Below are positions 51,707 through 60,255 of a stretch of 64,000 nt of DNA, one piece after another. How positions within the stretch are numbered: the first letter of the stretch is position 1; every line of letters begins with the position of its first letter. The notes beneath the pieces are model-generated. The model made no database searches, was not told where the DNA came from, and saw only the letters and a list, made by a program, of their open reading frames with translations. Origin of the DNA: DYCT01 sp051875715 (GTDB lineage: Bacteria; Bacteroidota; Bacteroidia; Bacteroidales; Bacteroidaceae); NCBI GenBank assembly GCA_051875715.1, contig JBJEHD010000024.1, positions 62,001 to 126,000 on the forward strand. The letters are read 5' to 3'. The position numbers were made by a program, and so were the translations under genes.

Positions 51707-53845
51707 TTATTTCTTCTTTTCCTGCTTTTCAGGACGCGGCAGAAGCGCCTTGCGCGAAAGTTTGAACTTGCCGGTCTTCGGGTCGATGTCGAGCAACTTC
51801 ACCTCGATTTCGTCTCCTTCCTTCAATCCGGCCTCTTCGACCGTCTCCAAACGCTTCCAAGCAATCTCGGAAATGTGGAGCAAGCCGTCCTTGCCCGGCA
51901 AGAACTCGACGAATGCGCCATAAGGCATGATGGAGCGAATCTTTCCCTTGTAAACCTCGCCCACTTCGGGAACAGCCACGATGGCCTTGATGAGGCGTAT
52001 GGCCGTATCGATGGAAGCCTTGTTCGTACCGGCAACTTCGATCTTTCCAACACCGTCCACCTCGTCGATAGTGATGGTGGCACCCGATTCTTCCTGCATT
52101 CCCTGGATAATCTTTCCGCCCGGGCCAATCACTGCACCGATGAATTCCTTCGGAATAGTCATGGTCTCGATGCGCGGAGCGTGGTCCTTGAGGTCGGCGC
52201 GCGGTTCGGCGATGGTCTCGGTGATTTTACCCAAGATGTATTCGCGTCCCTCCTTGGCCTGCAGCAAGGCTTTCTCCAAAATGTCGTACGTAAGGCCGTC
52301 GCACTTGATATCCATCTGCGTAGCCGTGATACCGTCTTTCGTTCCCGTCACCTTGAAGTCCATGTCGCCCAAGTGGTCTTCATCGCCCAAGATATCGGAA
52401 AGAACAGCATATTTCTCTTCTCCCGGGTTCTTGATCAGACCCATGGCGATACCCGACACCGGCTTGTGAATCTTCACACCGGCATCCATCAGCGCCAACG
52501 TACCGGCACATACCGTAGCCATCGACGAAGAGCCGTTCGACTCGAGAATGTCAGAAACCACGCGGACGCAGTACGGATAGTCGGCCGGAATCTGTCCCTT
52601 CAGCGCACGCCAAGCCAAATGGCCGTGACCAATCTCGCGGCGGCCTACGCCACGCTGAGCCTTGGCTTCGCCCGTAGAGAACGGCGGGAAGTTGTAGTGC
52701 AAAAGGAAACGCTCCTTGCCTTGGTTGAGCACATCGTCCACAATCTTCTCGTCGAGTTTCGTACCCAACGTAACCGAGGTGAGCGACTGCGTTTCGCCAC
52801 GCGTAAAGATGGCCGAGCCGTGAGGGCCGGGCAGATAGCCTACCTCGCACCAGATGGGGCGGATTTCCGTCGTCTTGCGTCCGTCGAGGCGCTTGCCTTC
52901 GTCCAGGATGCAACGGCGCATGGCCTCTTTCTCCACGTCGTGATAATAGCGGTCGATGAGCGGAGCCTTCGTTTCCAATTCTTCTTCCGTGAACTGAGCC
53001 TTGAATTCATCGCGGATGGCCATGAACGCATCCTCGCGGGCATGTTTGTCGCGATTGCCCTGCTGAGCGATGGCGTATGCCTTGTCGTAGCAGGCATCGT
53101 GAACAGCCTGACGGAGTTCCTCGTCGTTTTCTTCGTGGCAGTATTCACGCTTAACGGTCTTGCCCACTTCCTCAGCCAGTTCCATCTGGGCCTTGCAATG
53201 CACTTTGATGGCTTCGTGAGCGAACTTCATGGCCTCGAGCAGGTCTTGCTCGGACACTTCCTTCATTTCGCCTTCGACCATCATGATGTTTTCATACGTA
53301 GCGGCTACCATGATGTCCATATCGGCCTGCTCCAGTTGCTGGAAGGTCGGGTTGATGACGAACTGTCCGTCGACACGGGCCACGCGAACCTCGGAAATAG
53401 GTCCGCCAAACGGGATGTCGGAAACAGACAGTGCAGCCGATGCGGCCAATCCGGCCAACGCATCCGGCATGTCCACGCCATCGGCCGAGAACAAGATGAT
53501 GTTGACATACACCTCGGCATGATAGTTGTCCGGGAAGAGCGGACGCAACGCGCGGTCCACCAAACGGCAAGTCAGAATCTCATAGTCCGACGCACGGCCT
53601 TCCCGCTTCGTGAAGCCACCGGGATAACGGCCGAAAGCGGCATATTTCTCTTTATACTCTACCTGTAATGGCATGAAATCTGTACCGGGAACTGCATCCT
53701 TGGCGGCACAAACAGTAGCCAACAGCATGGTGTTTCCCATGCGCAGCATCACAGAACCGTCTGCCTGTTTTGCCAACTTTCCCGTTTCGAGCGTGATGGT
53801 TCTACCATCGGCCAGCTCGATCGTCTTAACAATAGGGTTAATCAT
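51707..53845 (-). CDS. pnp: Polyribonucleotide nucleotidyltransferase
   Basis: Phosphorolytic 3'-to-5' exoribonuclease of RNA decay; cytoplasmic trimer. The 712 residues hold two RNase PH domains (~10-145 and ~305-535), a KH domain (~550-610, TMTIPKEFIGAVIGPGGKIIQGM) and an S1 domain (~620-690, GEVYKGKIRSIMPYGAFVEFL), followed by a Lys-rich tail. Core sites FSTGEAKAQRGVGRREIGHG and GIAMGLI are intact. A TATCTTTG -7 element lies at 53878-53885 on the minus strand. Confidence 0.96.
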   Translation of the reverse strand: MINPIVKTIELADGRTITLETGKLAKQADGSVMLRMGNTMLLATVCAAKDAVPGTDFMPLQVEYKEKYAAFGRYPGGFTKREGRASDYEILTCRLVDRALRPLFPDNYHAEVYVNIILFSADGVDMPDALAGLAASAALSVSDIPFGGPISEVRVARVDGQFVINPTFQQLEQADMDIMVAATYENIMMVEGEMKEVSEQDLLEAMKFAHEAIKVHCKAQMELAEEVGKTVKREYCHEENDEELRQAVHDACYDKAYAIAQQGNRDKHAREDAFMAIRDEFKAQFTEEELETKAPLIDRYYHDVEKEAMRRCILDEGKRLDGRKTTEIRPIWCEVGYLPGPHGSAIFTRGETQSLTSVTLGTKLDEKIVDDVLNQGKERFLLHYNFPPFSTGEAKAQRGVGRREIGHGHLAWRALKGQIPADYPYCVRVVSDILESNGSSSMATVCAGTLALMDAGVKIHKPVSGIAMGLIKNPGEEKYAVLSDILGDEDHLGDMDFKVTGTKDGITATQMDIKCDGLTYDILEKALLQAKEGREYILGKITETIAEPRADLKDHAPRIETMTIPKEFIGAVIGPGGKIIQGMQEESGATITIDEVDGVGKIEVAGTNKASIDTAIRLIKAIVAVPEVGEVYKGKIRSIMPYGAFVEFLPGKDGLLHISEIAWKRLETVEEAGLKEGDEIEVKLLDIDPKTGKFKLSRKALLPRPEKQEKKK

Positions 53846-53877
53846 ACAAGTTTTTTATCTTATTTTCAAAATTCTCG

Positions 53878-53885
53878 CAAAGATA
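53878..53885 (-). promoter_or_regulatory. TATCTTTG element upstream of pnp
   Basis: Matches TAnnTTTG on the minus strand, 33 nt before the pnp ATG; the TTTG partner at the right distance is not evident. Confidence 0.55.
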
Positions 53886-53978
53886 CATAAATATTCATGC
53901 AACCTAATGAAAATGAAGTAAAATGTGCTTTCCGATAGGCTTTTTTCAGACTTTGGGCGCAGATGGCGGGCGTTTTGC

Positions 53979-54009
53979 TTTGTAAAACCTCGGCAAAGGC
54001 GTATCTTTG
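53979..54009 (+). promoter_or_regulatory. Promoter of the thioredoxin-fold lipoprotein gene
   Basis: TTTG (53979-53982), 19-nt spacer, TATCTTTG (54002-54009). It rules out the TTG at 54007 as a translation start. Confidence 0.85.
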
Positions 54010-54039
54010 CCCCAACGAAAACAGATTTATTTCATTGAC

Positions 54040-55209
54040 ATGCACCTTATGAGAAAAACCACCAATGGCTTCCTGGCCGGACTGACCATAGCTTTGGCCG
54101 CCTGCACGAGCGAACCGAAATTCCACGTAGAAGGCACCGTGACGGATGCGAACGAACAGACCCTGTACTTCGAAGAACTGGGCATCGAAGGCGTGCAAGC
54201 CCTCGACTCTGTCCGGCTGAACGAGAAAGGCACGTTCCGCTTCTCGGCCCGGAAACCTGAATCGCCCGACTTCTACCGCCTGCGCATCGGCGAAAAGGTC
54301 GTCAACTTCTCCATCGACTCGACGGAAACCATCCGCATCGAAGCGTCGCTGCAGCGTTTTGCAAGCGACTACCGGGTGGAAGGCTCGGAAAACTGCAGCA
54401 AGATAAAAGAACTGACCCTGCTGCAGCTGGGCCTCCAACAAGACATCGATGCCCTGGCCAAGGCCGCGAAAGAAGGCAGACTGAGCCGCAACGGATTTGA
54501 GGAGTCGATGCGCGACCTGGTACGGAACTACAAGGACACCGTGCGCCTGCACTACATCTATGCCGCCCCCAACCAGACCTACGCGTATTACGCCTTGTTT
54601 CAGGAGGTGGACGGATACCTGCTCTTCGACCCCTACAACGACCGCGACGACGTGAAATGTTTTGCTGCCGTCGCCACCAGCCTGTACAACGCCTACCCGC
54701 ACGCCGACCGCTCGAAGCAATTGTACAACATGGTCATCAAGGGGATGAAAAACACCCGTCCGGCCCGACCGGCACAGACCATCGACGAGAGCAAAATCAA
54801 CCAATCCGGCATCATCGACATTGCCTTGAGAGACCTGAAAGGGAACGAACGTCGCCTGAGCGACCTGAAAGGGAAGGTCGTGCTGCTCGACTTCACGGCC
54901 TACCAGACAGCCGTGTCGGTACCCCACAACTTCATGCTACGCGAACTGTACGACCGATATGCCGCCAAAGGATTCGAAATCTACCAGGTCTCCTTCGACC
55001 CGGACGAGCATTTCTGGCGCACCTCGGCCGACAACCTTCCCTGGACCTGCGTCTATGAGCCAGCGGGGGTCTACTCAAGCACCGCCGCCATCTACAACGT
55101 GCAGCAGTTGCCCACTTTCTATTTGATAGACCGAAACAGCGAACTCAACGCACGCGACGAGCAGATAAAGGACGTGGAGGCTGCCATCCAGAAATTACTT
55201 GCCCGATAA
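54040..55209 (+). CDS. DUF4369-like / thioredoxin-fold lipoprotein lacking CXXC
   Basis: A 389-residue predicted lipoprotein (lipobox IALAAC). The N-terminal ~110 residues match the DUF4369 beta-sandwich (FHVEGTVTDANEQTLYFEELGIEGVQALDSVRLNEKG). The middle is helical, and the C-terminal ~140 form an AhpC/TlpA thioredoxin fold (GKVVLLDFTAYQTAVSVPHNFMLRELYDRYAAKGFEIYQVSFDPD ... QQLPTFYLIDRNS). Where TlpA proteins have WCxxC this reads AYQTAVSV, so it is not a disulfide oxidoreductase. An alternative start is the Met at 54049. Perhaps a binding or chaperone role. Confidence 0.82.
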   Translation: MHLMRKTTNGFLAGLTIALAACTSEPKFHVEGTVTDANEQTLYFEELGIEGVQALDSVRLNEKGTFRFSARKPESPDFYRLRIGEKVVNFSIDSTETIRIEASLQRFASDYRVEGSENCSKIKELTLLQLGLQQDIDALAKAAKEGRLSRNGFEESMRDLVRNYKDTVRLHYIYAAPNQTYAYYALFQEVDGYLLFDPYNDRDDVKCFAAVATSLYNAYPHADRSKQLYNMVIKGMKNTRPARPAQTIDESKINQSGIIDIALRDLKGNERRLSDLKGKVVLLDFTAYQTAVSVPHNFMLRELYDRYAAKGFEIYQVSFDPDEHFWRTSADNLPWTCVYEPAGVYSSTAAIYNVQQLPTFYLIDRNSELNARDEQIKDVEAAIQKLLAR

Positions 55210-55223
55210 AAAGGGGGAAACGG

Positions 55224-55255
55224 CTTGCTACATTCAAAAGAAAAGCCTATCTTTG
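55224..55255 (+). promoter_or_regulatory. Promoter of greA
   Basis: CTTG (55224-55227), 20-nt spacer, TATCTTTG (55248-55255). It implies a leader of about 110 nt before the greA ATG. Confidence 0.75.
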
Positions 55256-55270
55256 CAGCAGATACGAGGA

Positions 55271-55310
55271 AGAGGGTTCCGGCATTCCATGTCGGAATTC
55301 TTTTTTGTTT
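55271..55310 (+). terminator. Terminator-like hairpin in the greA leader (possible attenuator)
   Basis: Positions 55271-55281 pair with 55293-55303 (8 to 11 bp with G-T pairs), followed by TTTTTTGTTT. It lies between the inferred greA transcription start and its coding region, so it could prematurely end transcription. It also could terminate read-through from the lipoprotein gene. Confidence 0.6.
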
Positions 55311-55372
55311 ATAAGCCAACCGGCAAAAGAAAGAAAATATTAATTATAGTGTAAAATAAGGAGGAATAAATC

Positions 55373-55837
55373 ATGGCTTACATGTCAGAAGAAGGCTACA
55401 AGAAACTGGTAGCAGAACTCAAAGAACTGGAGACCGTACAACGGCCCAAAATCTCCGCAGCCATCGCCGAAGCACGCGACAAGGGAGACTTGTCCGAGAA
55501 CGCAGAATACGATGCCGCCAAAGAAGCGCAAGGCCTGCTGGAGATGAAAATCAACAAGTTGAAAACCATCATCGCCGATGCAAAAATCATCGACGAATCG
55601 AAACTGAAAACCGACTCGGTGCAAATCCTGAACAAGGTGGAACTGAAGAACGTGAAGAACGGCATGAAGATGACCTACACCATCGTGTCTGAAAGCGAAG
55701 CCAACCTGAAGGAGGGCAAGATCTCGGTCAGCACGCCGATTGCCCAGGGTCTGCTCGGCAAGAAAGTGGGCGACGTGGCCGAAATCAAAGTTCCGCAAGG
55801 CACCATCAGCCTGGAAATCGTAAACATATCGTTTTAA
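55373..55837 (+). CDS. greA: Transcription elongation factor GreA
   Basis: Rescues backtracked RNA polymerase by stimulating transcript cleavage. The 154-residue sequence has the N-terminal coiled coil (~8-75, with the acidic tip DLSENAEYDAAKEAQ at ~41-55, Asp41 and Glu44) and the FKBP-like C-terminal domain (ISVSTPIAQGLLGKKVGDVAEIKVP). A purine-rich AAGGAGGAATAAATC precedes the ATG. Confidence 0.95.
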   Translation: MAYMSEEGYKKLVAELKELETVQRPKISAAIAEARDKGDLSENAEYDAAKEAQGLLEMKINKLKTIIADAKIIDESKLKTDSVQILNKVELKNVKNGMKMTYTIVSESEANLKEGKISVSTPIAQGLLGKKVGDVAEIKVPQGTISLEIVNISF

Positions 55838-55838
55838 C

Positions 55839-55880
55839 AGAAAAGCAAACCCTGCACCCCGGGGTTTGCTTTTCTTTTTA
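55839..55880 (+). terminator. Terminator of greA
   Basis: AGAAAAGCAAACCC (55839-55852) pairs with GGGTTTGCTTTTCT (55862-55875), followed by a T-rich stretch. The HIT gene begins 14 nt later. Confidence 0.85.
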
Positions 55881-55893
55881 TATCCTTATCACT

Positions 55894-56283
55894 ATGGCAA
55901 GTATATTCAGCAGAATCATCGCCGGAGAAATTCCGTGCTACAAAGTGGCAGAGAACGACCGCTTCTTTGCCTTCCTCGATATCAATCCGCTGGCCAAAGG
56001 CCATACGCTGGTCGTGCCCAAGCAGGAAGTGGACTACATCTTCGACCTGGCCGACGAAGACCTGGCCGCCATGCACGTGTTTGCCAAGCAAGTGGCCCGC
56101 TCCATCGCCAAGGCCATTCCCTGCAAACGAGTCGGCGTGGCCGTATTGGGTCTGGAAGTACCTCATGCCCACATCCATTTGATTCCCTTGAACAAGGAGT
56201 CGGACATGATTTTCTCCAATCCCAAACTGAAACTGACAGACGAAGAGTTTCAGACCATCGCCGCCGCCATCCGGCAAAACTGA
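55894..56283 (+). CDS. HIT-family nucleotide-binding protein
   Basis: A 129-residue protein of the histidine-triad superfamily with HAHIH (His91, 93, 95) in EVPHAHIHLIPLN; the usual start MASIFSRIIAGEIPCYKVAE and FLDINPLAKGHTLVVPK are intact. Family members hydrolyse adenosine-5'-phosphoramidate-type nucleotides. It follows greA by 56 nt with a terminator between. Confidence 0.94.
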   Translation: MASIFSRIIAGEIPCYKVAENDRFFAFLDINPLAKGHTLVVPKQEVDYIFDLADEDLAAMHVFAKQVARSIAKAIPCKRVGVAVLGLEVPHAHIHLIPLNKESDMIFSNPKLKLTDEEFQTIAAAIRQN

Positions 56284-56320
56284 CGAGCCAGCCTCGTCCC
56301 CTCCTTTTTTACCACACACA

Positions 56321-56365
56321 AACAGGGTGGAAGTCCAGACTCGGTACTTCCACCCTGTTTTTATT
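56321..56365. terminator. Terminator between HIT and pectin esterase genes
   Basis: AACAGGGTGGAAGT (56321-56334) pairs with ACTTCCACCCTGTT (56346-56359), 14 bp, with T-rich tail on the plus strand and A/C on the minus strand; convergent genes on both sides. Confidence 0.82.
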
Positions 56366-56411
56366 TTGGGGCATCAATCAGCCCCCAGTCGGTCATTGAC
56401 GGTGTTCGGAC

Positions 56412-59400
56412 TCAACGGACGAGTTTCTCGCACGTGACGCTGCCGTCGGACCATACCTTGCGGACCACGTTCACGCCCGGCCGTACAGCCGGCATACGTT
56501 TGCCGTCCAGGCTGAACACCTCCTCGCGGAGCAATTCCACCGGAGTTTGTCCGGCAACATCCAACTTCGTATCCGAACCTATCTGTCCGGCAGGGCTCAG
56601 TGCGCCATACTCGTTGGCAGCCTGAACGCTGTAGACCGCACCCTCTTCGTATGCACAACGGCATTCCGTGGTGAACTCGGTCACGACACCGTTCTTGGTC
56701 ACTACGTAGCAAATGGCATACGGCACGGCCTCCCATACCAGTTCGCCGTCTGAAACGGAGACACGCGGCGCCGCCGTGGCCTCGCACAATACGGCCGGAT
56801 TCCAGGCATCGTCTCCACCCAACACGTTCTTCAGCGTGTAGCGGGCGGCCTGCTCGGCCGTCAGGACAGCCGTCTCGGAATAGCCTTCATGCTTCACATT
56901 GTTGTCATCGGTATAATAATAATAGGTGTTGCGCTGGCTCAAGTCCACCGGATTGCCGTCGGCATCCATCGTGTTGTACTCGGCCCACAACGCCGGGATG
57001 CCGCCCATGGTCTGATACCATCCGGCTGCGGGAATGGTGACCTCGGCCTTCGTGTTGATGAACACGGTCTTCGGGGCGTTGTGCCAGGGACGACCCAACC
57101 ATACGCTTGTTTCGGAGGGCACGCCCGGCGCCGTGATGACATTGTTCTGGAACACATAGCCCCACGTGGTTTCAGGCACATGGTTCGGAGCGACGATGTA
57201 GCCTCCGCTCTTGCGGACGATGTTCAACGTGTCGCTCTCCATATAGATGTTGCCTTGTCCATAGATGAAGTCAACCGCACCTTCTATCCAGCAGTCCTTG
57301 GCATACTGGCGTTTGTTAGCCGTATAAGCCGTCAGCCAGGTGTCCTGATACGAAATCAGTCCGCACTTGTTGAGCACTACGCGGTCGGCCATCGTGTACA
57401 GGGCCAACGCCTGCGGGCCGTCGTTCTTGTCGCGGCCGTACGAGTTGACGAAGTTGATGCCTTCCATGTACAGGTTGTCCGGACGGGCCACGACCGTGGC
57501 ACCCTTGTCGACCGAAACTGCCTGGTCGCCTCCGCAAAGGAGGTCGTCCTCGATGCTGACCACCTGGCGGCCCTGGCCGATCAGGTAGATGTAGGGTTTG
57601 TTGGCCGGGATGTCGACATGTTCCTTATACACACCTTTCTTGATGAAGATAAGCCACGGCGTGGATCGGTTGGGCTCTACGGCATCGATGGCGGCCTGGA
57701 TGGAGGTGTAGTCACCCGAACCGTCGGCTGCCACCACGGCATCGTACAACCGGGCAGCCGGCTGCAGGCGTTCCATCGTGGTGAACGTCAGCGTGCATCC
57801 GGCGAAGGCATTGCCACTGCGGTCGGTCAGTGCGCCGGCCGGCAGCGTGAAGGTGTATGTCCGGTTGTAATCCAGTCCGGCGTACTTGAACACGGCAGTC
57901 TTGCCGCTGACCACCATCGGAAGCGCTTCGCCGCCCAAGGTGGCTTGTCCGCTCGCCGCTACAATCTTTTCGTCGAAGGTCAGGATGATGCTACCCGTGG
58001 CGGAAACGCCAGTAGCCTGGTCTGCCGGATTGGACGACAACAGGACGGGGGCCTGGTCGTCGTCTACTTGCTGTGCATCGGCCGTCACATAGATGTCGGC
58101 GATGGTGGTGCCGTCGTTAGCCGACTCGACACCGACCAGGCCTTTCTCGTAGTCCGGCATCCAACGCACATAGACGCGCGCCTGGTTGTCGGCCTCGGCC
58201 GGCAAGGTGAAGGCCTGTTCCTGCCATCCTCGATACGGCAAGGTGTAGGTGCCCACCGTCGTGAAGTCGACGCCATTGAGGCTGTATTGCATGTACATGG
58301 TTTCGTACGCATTGTAGTCGTCGCCCAGGGCGGCGTTCACCGTCACGTTCGTATAGCCTACCGTGGAGAAGGAGACTTCGAAGTAGAGTTTCGCAGTCAG
58401 GGCCTTCCAGATGCGAGCTCCGTAGCGGCCGTTCTGCATGCCTTTGTTGTGTCCGAGGGCCAGCCAGGAATAGGTGGCACCTTCCGCGTTGCGAAGCGAA
58501 AGCAGTCCGGCGTTCTCCGTATCGCTCTTGTAGTCGGCCGCACGTTGCGAGGCCGGCTGGTCTTCGTACAGGTCCCATCCTACGATGTAGTCGCATGCCG
58601 AGAAGTTGGCCGTCAGGTCTTTGTCGGCATCCATGAGGAGCACGCGCTCGGGCGTTGTGCTCTGGTCTTCCCAACCGATGAAGGTGAGCAGGCGGTTGTT
58701 GATTGCCGTCAGTTTCACGTTGGTTCCTTCTTCGTAATAGTGGACGCCGTCCACCAGGTTGCCTTCGGGCTGTACGGTCACCAGGTTGGTGCGGGCTCCG
58801 TTGGTCAGGTTCAGGCGGAGCGCATAGACGTTGTTCTTGGTGAAGTTGGCCACCAGCTGTGTGTTGGCCTGCAGGGTGAAGGTGTACGGGTTTTCGGTGG
58901 AGACCACTTCCCCGGCGGCGTCGGTCCAGTTCTGGAAATGGTAGCCAAAGTTTTCTTTGGCCTCGACGGTGATTTGCGTTCCTTCGTCAAATTCCGTTCC
59001 GGAGGGGTTGACGGTCAGCGTGGCGGCACCCGGAGTGGCCTGGCTGACTTCCAGCGTGTAGACAGGGACGGCTTCGGGCGTACCGGCCAGGTCGCCCGTC
59101 AGGGTGATGTTGGCCAGACCCACCTCTTTGCCGAGGTTCAGGTTGCACACATAGAAACGAACCTCGAGCGGCTGACCGGATGCCGGCAGGGCGGCGAGGC
59201 TGTACTCTTTCTGCTCCAGTGCGTTCTGCGTGGCGGGGTTGTAGTTCTCGGCCAAGGATACCACTTGTTCTCCGCTGCGTGCCTCGATGTAGAAGTTTCC
59301 GCCACCCGTGCCAACCTTGGCCAGGTCGACGTTCAATTTCTTCGGGGCGAAGGTCACTCCCTTCTTCGGGGTGAACGAGAAGGCGACGTATGACGCTTCA

Positions 59401-60242
59401 TCCTTGGAGGTCAGCTTCTCGGAAGGAGTGAGTTTGGACAGGACAACCCCGGCCGAGGTCTTGTACGTGCCGCTGAAGCTCAACTTCGTGCCCAGTTCGT
59501 AGCTGGTGGCCGAAACGGCTGCCGGTACCGATGCGACGGCGGCGGTGGGGCTGGAGGCTCCTTCGTTGAATGCCCATGCCACGGTAGCGTTCTCCGTATC
59601 GACCGGCGCAGGTCCCTGGACCACCTGCCCCTTCACCCGTACGAAGTCCAGGTTCCAGTTGCTTTCCAATCCGTTGGGTGCCATCAGACGGACTTTCACC
59701 GACTCTTTGTTGTTGGCCGAGAGCGACACGCTATACGGTGTGTAAATCCACCATCCGCTGGCCGTCTCGCGCGCACCGGCATCGACCCAGGTGCTGCCTC
59801 CGTTGGCTGAGAACACGGTCTCGATGCCTACGGCTGCGTTGCCTCCATAGGCCAGGGCGTACTCCAGCTGGATGTTCTCGTAGCCTGTCGTGGGGAACGA
59901 CACTTCGTAATACACATCGTGCTGCGCGGCGTCGGCGTAGTCGGTCACGTCGTTCGGGTTGCCGCTGTTCTCAATGCGGAGGACGCGTGTGTTGTGTCCT
60001 GCCGCTGTCTGCCAATAGCGTCCGGTGGACATGGCTGTCAGGTCGTACTGTGCGGACTCGCCTTGGCACACGTCGGGTGCAATGTGGGGTGCTCCGTCCT
60101 TAAACCAACCCGTCTCGTCGGCGGTTGCTTCAAAATTCCATTCGGCCAGTGTCACCGTTTCCTGGGCGTAGCCGAACGCCGAGACGCCCAGCCAGGCCAG
60201 AAACGAGAAGGCCCATTTCTTGCATTGTTTGTTCATGGTCAT
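56412..60242 (-). CDS. Multimodular pectin methylesterase (CE8) with sorting domain
   Basis: A 1276-residue secreted enzyme (signal ending SAFGYAQ, ~27). Residues ~30-215 and ~560-740 are beta-sandwich CBM-like modules, ~215-400 a further sandwich, and ~405-480 an InlB/Big-type repeat (LTVNPSGTEFDEGTQITVEAKENFGYHFQNWTD). A Big_5 Ig-like domain (~745-825, DDQAPVLLSSNPADQATG) follows, then the CE8 beta-helix (~828-1160). CE8 motifs: QDTWL (~966), GAVDFIYGQG (~985-994) and LGRPWHN (~1050). The final ~45 residues (EVFSLDGKRM... to CEKLVR) are a type IX-like sorting domain. It should demethylate homogalacturonan. It precedes no gene in the same operon; the CE12 gene starts just upstream, so the pair is co-transcribed. 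Confidence 0.92.
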   Translation of the reverse strand: MTMNKQCKKWAFSFLAWLGVSAFGYAQETVTLAEWNFEATADETGWFKDGAPHIAPDVCQGESAQYDLTAMSTGRYWQTAAGHNTRVLRIENSGNPNDVTDYADAAQHDVYYEVSFPTTGYENIQLEYALAYGGNAAVGIETVFSANGGSTWVDAGARETASGWWIYTPYSVSLSANNKESVKVRLMAPNGLESNWNLDFVRVKGQVVQGPAPVDTENATVAWAFNEGASSPTAAVASVPAAVSATSYELGTKLSFSGTYKTSAGVVLSKLTPSEKLTSKDEASYVAFSFTPKKGVTFAPKKLNVDLAKVGTGGGNFYIEARSGEQVVSLAENYNPATQNALEQKEYSLAALPASGQPLEVRFYVCNLNLGKEVGLANITLTGDLAGTPEAVPVYTLEVSQATPGAATLTVNPSGTEFDEGTQITVEAKENFGYHFQNWTDAAGEVVSTENPYTFTLQANTQLVANFTKNNVYALRLNLTNGARTNLVTVQPEGNLVDGVHYYEEGTNVKLTAINNRLLTFIGWEDQSTTPERVLLMDADKDLTANFSACDYIVGWDLYEDQPASQRAADYKSDTENAGLLSLRNAEGATYSWLALGHNKGMQNGRYGARIWKALTAKLYFEVSFSTVGYTNVTVNAALGDDYNAYETMYMQYSLNGVDFTTVGTYTLPYRGWQEQAFTLPAEADNQARVYVRWMPDYEKGLVGVESANDGTTIADIYVTADAQQVDDDQAPVLLSSNPADQATGVSATGSIILTFDEKIVAASGQATLGGEALPMVVSGKTAVFKYAGLDYNRTYTFTLPAGALTDRSGNAFAGCTLTFTTMERLQPAARLYDAVVAADGSGDYTSIQAAIDAVEPNRSTPWLIFIKKGVYKEHVDIPANKPYIYLIGQGRQVVSIEDDLLCGGDQAVSVDKGATVVARPDNLYMEGINFVNSYGRDKNDGPQALALYTMADRVVLNKCGLISYQDTWLTAYTANKRQYAKDCWIEGAVDFIYGQGNIYMESDTLNIVRKSGGYIVAPNHVPETTWGYVFQNNVITAPGVPSETSVWLGRPWHNAPKTVFINTKAEVTIPAAGWYQTMGGIPALWAEYNTMDADGNPVDLSQRNTYYYYTDDNNVKHEGYSETAVLTAEQAARYTLKNVLGGDDAWNPAVLCEATAAPRVSVSDGELVWEAVPYAICYVVTKNGVVTEFTTECRCAYEEGAVYSVQAANEYGALSPAGQIGSDTKLDVAGQTPVELLREEVFSLDGKRMPAVRPGVNVVRKVWSDGSVTCEKLVR

Positions 60243-60255
60243 GTTATTTTAAGGG

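Noticed and set aside
54007..54039. TTG at 54007 as the start of the thioredoxin-fold lipoprotein
   Set aside because: It lies inside the TATCTTTG promoter element, upstream of the transcription start.
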